Positions 59,294 to 64,000 of a stretch of DNA of 64,000 nucleotides are shown here, piece by piece. The notes beneath the pieces were generated by a model, which was not told the origin of the DNA, ran no database searches, and worked only from the letters and a program-made list of their open reading frames with translations. Within the stretch, counting starts at the first letter, position 1, and each line of letters begins with the position of its first letter. Position numbers and translations under genes: made by a program. Origin of the DNA: Cercozoa sp. M6MM (taxonomy: Eukaryota > Endomyxa: Ascetosporea); assembly GCA_040357565.1 (NCBI GenBank), contig JBDODJ010000056.1; one strand, 5' to 3'.

Positions 59294-61201
59294 CCGTAGA
59301 CTTACACAATACCCAACCATGACTTGTGTTGGCACTTACCTTGGCCACCGCCTTCATGAAGGCCGCGTCGCCTGTCTCCTTCTCCATCACGCCCTGTGTT
59401 TATTCCACATGAGTCCATCTCATGTCCATAACGTTAGTCCACACGCGCAGCTACCTCGATGAGGAACGGGTGATTGCACACCTTGCGCAGCTGCACATAT
59501 GAGCATGCATGTGTGCAATCACAGGTAACACACAAGACGTACCTCCATTTCGACGAGCATCAACTTGGGGATCACCTCCGTGTTGCCTGCAGCAGTTTCG
59601 TACAGAGTGTGCGCAGGCAGCAAAGCACAAAAAATAGTACCATTGGTAGCCACCAAAAAGTTGCGGTTACGCTCGTACACGGCGCGGTAATACATCCTGC
59701 AGGCAAATAGAAAAGGTGACGGGGAGGGGAAGGGCAGGCAGCTACTTTTGCTTGGTCGTCATCTCAACCGGCAGGATCGTTTCCTTCTTGGGTGGCAGCG
59801 CCTCCACCGTGGTTTTGAGGCGACGCAGCATGAAGGGCCGGATGCGCTCGAATAAAGCTGTTTGTAGAACAGAGGCATTACTCATGGAGCAGGCACAAAA
59901 ATACAAGCAGTGTACCTTTTGCCTGCGCAGCAGCGTCGTTCTCGTACCTGCTCATATTGCACAAACAAACCTATTGATGTTGGAGGCGGGGTAGAGAAAA
60001 AAGAGCTACTTGGCGGCGAATTCTCTCTCATCGGCAAATTGCTCGTCGTGTAAGAACCTGCACATACGCGCACGAGTCCACAGACCGTAAAGGGCAGGAG
60101 ACAGAGGCGTGGCTACAACAGCAAACTCCAGAGTTCCTCGAGACTGTTTTGCACGGGCGTGCCCGTCAGCAGCAGGCGGCGCTTGATGTCCATCTGTCAG
60201 CAGGATCAAGGGATACCCACGATACAGGGACACATCGAAAGAAAGGAACACAAGACGTACCTTTGTCAGGGCTTCACAAAGCTTTGACGTGCGCGACTTG
60301 AGTCGGTGTCCTGCATGCACAAGCAGAAAAACTTGTTAAAGTCAGAGAGTCCACGCGAGGTGGCCGAAGGCAGCAGGTGACAGGCACGCACCCTCGTCCA
60401 CGATGAGTTCCTCGAATGTAAATGCGCTCAGATACTGGACGTCTTGCACAACGGTTTCATACCTGCCATGCGGACACATAGTGCTGGTCAGGGTTAGCAG
60501 CACGTGCTAGTTGAAGAGTACGTGGTGAGCAGCACGTGGAACTTGGGAATGCGCTCCTCCTCCTCCTCCTTCTCCTGCTGACACATTTTAATGTTGCGTG
60601 AAAATCTAAAGGAAAGGGACAGAGGGCCTACGAAGGGGAAGTAGAACTCGTATCGGCGAATCAGTTCACGTGACTCGGCACCTAAGCACCGTCAGCCACC
60701 GTCAGTTGAATGGTGGACTGGCACGCAGTGATGTGTCCCAAACGAGTGTACCCTTGTGCGGATCGTGGTAAACAACGACGTTCATGTCGGTCCAGGTCTC
60801 GAGCGTGCGTTTCCAGTGACTTAGAGTAGACAGCGGCACCACGACCTGTCATTACCATCACACATACACAGAGGCACACTTTGTTCAGTCACTCTAGAGT
60901 ATCATACTAGAAAGGGGCCGCGCACGTTGCACTCGGCGTACAAGTGCTGCAGCAGCGCCGTCGACTGCACGGTCTTGCCGAGGCCCATCTCGTCGGCGAG
61001 GATGCCATTGCGCTTGGACAGCACGAGTCGGATGAGCCAGTTGACGCCATCCAGTTCTGCGCAACAACAGCAACAACAGCGGTAACAGCAATTGCTTCCG
61101 TCCGGGCGAATGATCGAGATACGGTAGGAGCGGAGTTTGTTGCCGTTCTTGTAGATGGGCGACTTGTCCTGTGCACGTGTTAGATGTGAGTACTGCACAT
61201 G

Positions 61202-61249
<48 letters not shown>

Positions 61250-61259
61250 NNNNNNNNNN

Positions 61260-61323
<64 letters not shown>

Positions 61324-62843
61324 CACAGACACACAGACACACACACACACACACAGACGCAGACACACACACAGGAGCTGGTGAAAGGATGTACGTAGTA
61401 GCGCAAACGACGCGATTCGGGCAGTTCGGACTGATAGGTGAGGATGTTAAGATAAGGAGCATATGAGTAGAAGACAAAGGACGCACCTTCTCCAGGTTGC
61501 GGTGCAGCAAATCGGACGGCACAATTTGGAATCGCTCGTACTCAGTGATCTGTCCGAAGAACACACTGTGTGGCAGCCACTCACCTTTTAGCCACAAGAT
61601 TGTACCTTCTGAATGATCTCGGGTCGCTGCGTGAGTCGCGAGACGTGTTCCCACGTGGCCTGCGAGTAGGACAGGCCTCTCCATCGCACGAGGTACTCCT
61701 TCTCCTCCTCCTCTTCATCTTCCTCCTGTGATTCATATGCATAACCACCACGTATGTATAGGAAGCAACAGGTAGTACTTCGTCCTCCATTTTCGGCATC
61801 GACTCGAGCCCCTTGAACTTCTCCTTGTCGTCATTATTTTCCTTTTCCTTGCCTTTCTCTGCTAACGCAATTGCAAAAGTAGGATGAAACACGTGTAACG
61901 TTTCAGTTGAGTGACCACCTTGCGTACCACGTGTGACAGCGCGCTGCGCAAAGATGCGGTCCACGCGGAAGAACTGCGGGTCGAACGGGTTGCCGTCAAA
62001 GTCGTGAAAGTACTGTATTCAGACACATACACATACATTTTGTCTGAGCAAACAGTGAGTTTGTTTTGTGGTACCTTTTCACGCAGTATGTTTAACTTTG
62101 CACGGAAACGTCGAACACGCGATCGAACCGACATAAAGCCGAAGCGTTCCTGTGCACATAGCTACCTCTAGCACGTATTTTTGACAGAAACGCACCTTCA
62201 TGGACTCCTCGTCGAGCCACTCGACGTCCCAGTACGACTTGCCCTGGATCTGCGCACAACCACAACAAATCAGAATAAAAGACAAACCAGAGAAAGGCGA
62301 ACCTTGAACAAGAACTGCTCCTGCTCGTGCCAGGCCTGCGATCGCACCAAGTACACAAAATGCAGACACATACATCAGAGAACGCAGTAAGTACGTCGGC
62401 GCTATCGACAGTATCGTCGAATGGCAGCGGCGGGATCTGCCACGACAGAATCCATCCACGCGACTGTACAAATCCAACAAACTACACCACAAGCACAAAG
62501 CAAAACAACGACTGCACAGAGAGAGGCAAGGTGCATACCACGTCACCGTAGATTTTCTTGACGGCTTCGCTCACGGTGTTGGGTGCACCTGCAGAGCACA
62601 CACCGTGCATCATGAGTGATTGCAATCTTGAGTGTGTGCAAGTTTTCTACCGAAAGGGACGTTGATCAGAGTGTCGTTGAACTCCTTGCCTTCCCGGCGC
62701 AGTGCCTGGTTTTCGTGGTGTCTGTTTCACACACATAAACACACGCCTCATGCTTGGGTACAAACGTGTGGGACAATGCGCACCTACGAGCAACGAGATG
62801 GAAGAACTCCTCCCACTGCATCTGTCGGTCCTTGACCTCCTCT
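54039..62843 (-). CDS. Mi-2/CHD-like chromodomain helicase, 5' end missing
   Basis: More than 35 exons. From the 5' side: [19 protein letters not shown], chromodomain 1 ([20 protein letters not shown]), [17 protein letters not shown], chromodomain 2 ([20 protein letters not shown]). The SNF2 motor has [13 protein letters not shown] (motif I, about 60985), [27 protein letters not shown] (motif II, with Gly for Ala), [95 protein letters not shown] and [16 protein letters not shown]. An acidic [18 protein letters not shown] segment follows. Near 55200-55640 cysteine clusters ([37 protein letters not shown]) resemble a PHD finger. The C-terminus is [19 protein letters not shown] and ANPKIKN, ended by a LINE insertion. 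Chromodomain wording is closest to CHD3/4/5. Confidence 0.92.
54042..54054 (+). repeat. Right target-site duplication of LINE copy 2
   Basis: GTTCTTGATTTTC, identical to 52203-52215. It lies inside the last codons of the CHD-like gene. Confidence 0.9.
55248..55281 (-). repeat. (GT)n intron tract in CHD-like gene
   Basis: CA on the plus strand, GT on the sense strand. Confidence 0.95.
55637..55691 (-). repeat. (GT)n intron tract in CHD-like gene
   Basis: CA on plus, GT on sense, directly before the exon with WLCGKCKQG. Confidence 0.95.
56832..56905 (-). repeat. (GT)n-rich intron tract in CHD-like gene
   Basis: Imperfect CA repeat with CCCACA interruptions on plus, GT on sense. Confidence 0.95.
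57033..57080 (-). repeat. (GT)n intron tract in CHD-like gene
   Basis: Pure CA repeat on plus, GT on sense. Confidence 0.95.
58520..58601 (-). repeat. (GT)n intron tract inside helicase domain
   Basis: About 40 units, GT on sense, between exons coding LLTTRA and [11 protein letters not shown]. Confidence 0.95.
59169..59292 (-). repeat. (GT)n intron tract with gap
   Basis: CA on plus, GT on sense, with the gap at 59217-59226. Confidence 0.95.
59217..59226. other. Assembly gap (10 N)
   Basis: Gap inside a CHD-like intron repeat. Confidence 0.99.
61203..61373 (-). repeat. (GT)n intron tract with gap
   Basis: CA on plus, GT on sense, with the gap at 61250-61259 and CAGACA variants at its right end. 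Confidence 0.95.
61250..61259. other. Assembly gap (10 N)
   Basis: Gap inside a CHD-like intron repeat. Confidence 0.99.
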
Positions 62844-62862
62844 CTGTGCCCACATGTCCCAG

Positions 62863-62863
62863 T

Positions 62864-62913
<50 letters not shown>

Positions 62914-62934
62914 NNNNNNNNNNCCGCACGATCG

Positions 62935-62976
<42 letters not shown>
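62863..62976. repeat. Converging (CA)n and (GT)n tracts around a gap
   Basis: A CA tract runs to the gap at 62914-62923, then 14 unique bases, then a GT tract to about 62974. The CA arm is GT on the sense strand of the CHD-like gene and the GT arm is sense for UCHL5. Confidence 0.9.
62914..62923. other. Assembly gap (10 N) between two truncated genes
   Basis: Gap at the edge of a CA tract. Both flanking genes lack their 5' exons, so this gap may hide much sequence or be a wrong join. Confidence 0.99.
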
Positions 62977-62992
62977 CCGTCGTTTTGTGCAG

Positions 62993-64000
62993 GCGTTCGA
63001 ATCGAAGCCCCTTTGTCTGAATTTAAGGAGTTCACAAAGGACCTGCCTCCTGACTTGCGAGGAGAGATGCTTCAGCACTCAGACTCCATTCGAGGTAAAA
63101 CAGTATGCTGACTGTCCGTTGACCAAATTTCCCATCTTCGTTTGTGTATCAGAGGCACACAATTCCTTCCGTCGTGCTGATGCTTTCTTTGTGGAACGTG
63201 ATCATGATGACGATTCCTCCGGAGCTGTAACTTTGCTGTCCCGTCTCATATGTTTGCATTTGTGTGGTACACGAGCAGGACCCATTCCACTTCGTGGCCT
63301 TCACTCCAAAGAATGGACGTGTCTATGAACTCGATGGTCTGCAGAGCGGTATTTCATCTCTTTGTCATATGTGTGTTGCTTTCTGCACGACTCCGGCTGT
63401 GTGCAGGGCCTGTGGATCTCGGCGAAGCTGATGATTGGCTGGTTCGTGCTGCCGATGTAGCATACTTTCGTTGGTCATAGATCGGCTAGACTTACGAAAC
63501 CCGTGTATTTATCCCAGGTGATCGGTCAGCGCATGCAGCACTACCAGGGCGAACTTCGGTTCACTCTGCTTGCTTTGGTAGGGACCGTTTGTCACACTGA
63601 GCAACACATTTTAACGTTCTGAAACGCTTCTCCAGGTCGCCAGCGACTATGCGAAATGGTGCCGCCAACGCGACCTTTTGAAGAGCAGCAACGAAGACAG
63701 CAGCGAGCTGCCACATCTAGAAATGCTTATTCACGAACATGAGGTGCTTTTATTTTCCATTTGTTTGATTTTTTGTGGAGACTCATCGGTCAGTGCTGAT
63801 ACAGGAAAAGCACCGGCTGTTCGAAGAGGAGAACAGACGCCGAAAGCACAACTACGTACTCAATCGCTCTTTTCCTTTACCGCTCAAGTGCTGATGCATG
63901 ATGCATGCCTGTGCTTTTGTGCAGGTCCCTTTCATGTTCGCGCTGCTGCGTGAGCTCGCAAAGGCAAATGAGTTGGAGGTACACTGCTGCAGTCTATTGT
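62993..64000 (+). CDS. UCHL5: UCHL5/UCH37 deubiquitinase, partial
   Basis: Only the 3' part is present and it runs off the window. The first visible exon has APLSEFKEFTKDLPPDLRGE, then EAHNSFRRADAFFVERD, DPFHFVAFTPKNGRVYELDG with the catalytic histidine, PVDLGEADDWLVRAAD, VIGQRMQHYQGELRFTLLAL, and the C-terminal helix EKHRLFEEENRRRKHNY with VPFMFALLRELAKANELE. The long helical extension after the catalytic domain, ending in the RRKHNY-type motif that binds ADRM1/RPN13 or INO80 partners, marks UCHL5 over smaller UCH enzymes. It removes ubiquitin at the proteasome or on chromatin. The exons with the catalytic cysteine should lie upstream, where the gap and the opposite-strand CHD-like gene are. 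Confidence 0.92.

Noticed and set aside
1..64000. tRNA, rRNA, snRNA genes, CRISPR arrays, bacterial operons
   Set aside because: No cloverleaf with conserved boxes, no rRNA cores and no spaced direct repeats were seen on reading either strand.

Overview
The window is nuclear DNA of an intron-dense eukaryote, most likely a unicellular protist or alga. Nearly every gene is cut into short exons by GT-AG introns of about 45-80 bp. The proteins are eukaryote-specific: kinesin, formin-like, MAK16, POP5, a peroxisomal ABC transporter, cystinosin, a chromodomain helicase and UCH37. No single sequence fixes the lineage, so I leave it open. Most gene models below come from reading exons and splice sites by eye. 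Spans are reliable where a family is recognised; first exons are often uncertain.

Layout. 0.3-6.6 kb: a secreted alpha/beta-hydrolase and four unrecognised genes, all minus strand. 6.8-13.9 kb: a secreted helical protein, a kinesin-8-like motor and an aldehyde dehydrogenase, all plus strand. 13.8-15.1 kb: a deleted LINE retrotransposon touching the aldehyde dehydrogenase 3' end. 15.4-17.3 kb: cystinosin (+). 18.0-19.7 kb: MAK16 (-). 19.95-22.3 kb: an 89-residue protein and a spartin/senescence-domain protein (+). 22.6-26.1 kb: a WD40 coiled-coil protein (-), divergent from a formin-like gene (26.1-29.5 kb). 29.7-30.3 kb: a small membrane protein. 31.0-33.1 kb: a 3-hydroxyisobutyrate-dehydrogenase-like enzyme (-), divergent from an unknown gene (33.6-35.3 kb). 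35.3-37.1 kb: a LINE 3' fragment and an inverted copy of the repeat that opens the window. 37.2-39.6 kb: an EF-hand protein and an RsuA-type pseudouridine synthase (-). 40-44.8 kb: poorly resolved genes. 45.35-49.9 kb: POP5 (-), divergent from an ABCD-type half transporter (+). 50.1-52.0 kb: a glutathione S-transferase with a possible fused tail. 52.2-54.04 kb: a second LINE copy with a clear target-site duplication. 54.0-62.8 kb: a Mi-2/CHD-like remodeller (-). 63.0-64.0 kb: the 3' part of UCHL5/UCH37 (+).

The genes are mostly unrelated housekeeping functions: ribosome and RNA processing, cytoskeleton, lysosome and peroxisome transport, chromatin and ubiquitin. Two features cut across them. 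Long (GT)n tracts lie in introns and, wherever a host gene is clear, have GT on the transcribed sense strand; all six assembly gaps fall in or at the edge of these tracts. LINE insertions repeatedly sit at or just past gene 3' ends, and one has replaced the end of the CHD-like reading frame. No operons, CRISPR arrays, tRNA or rRNA genes were seen.
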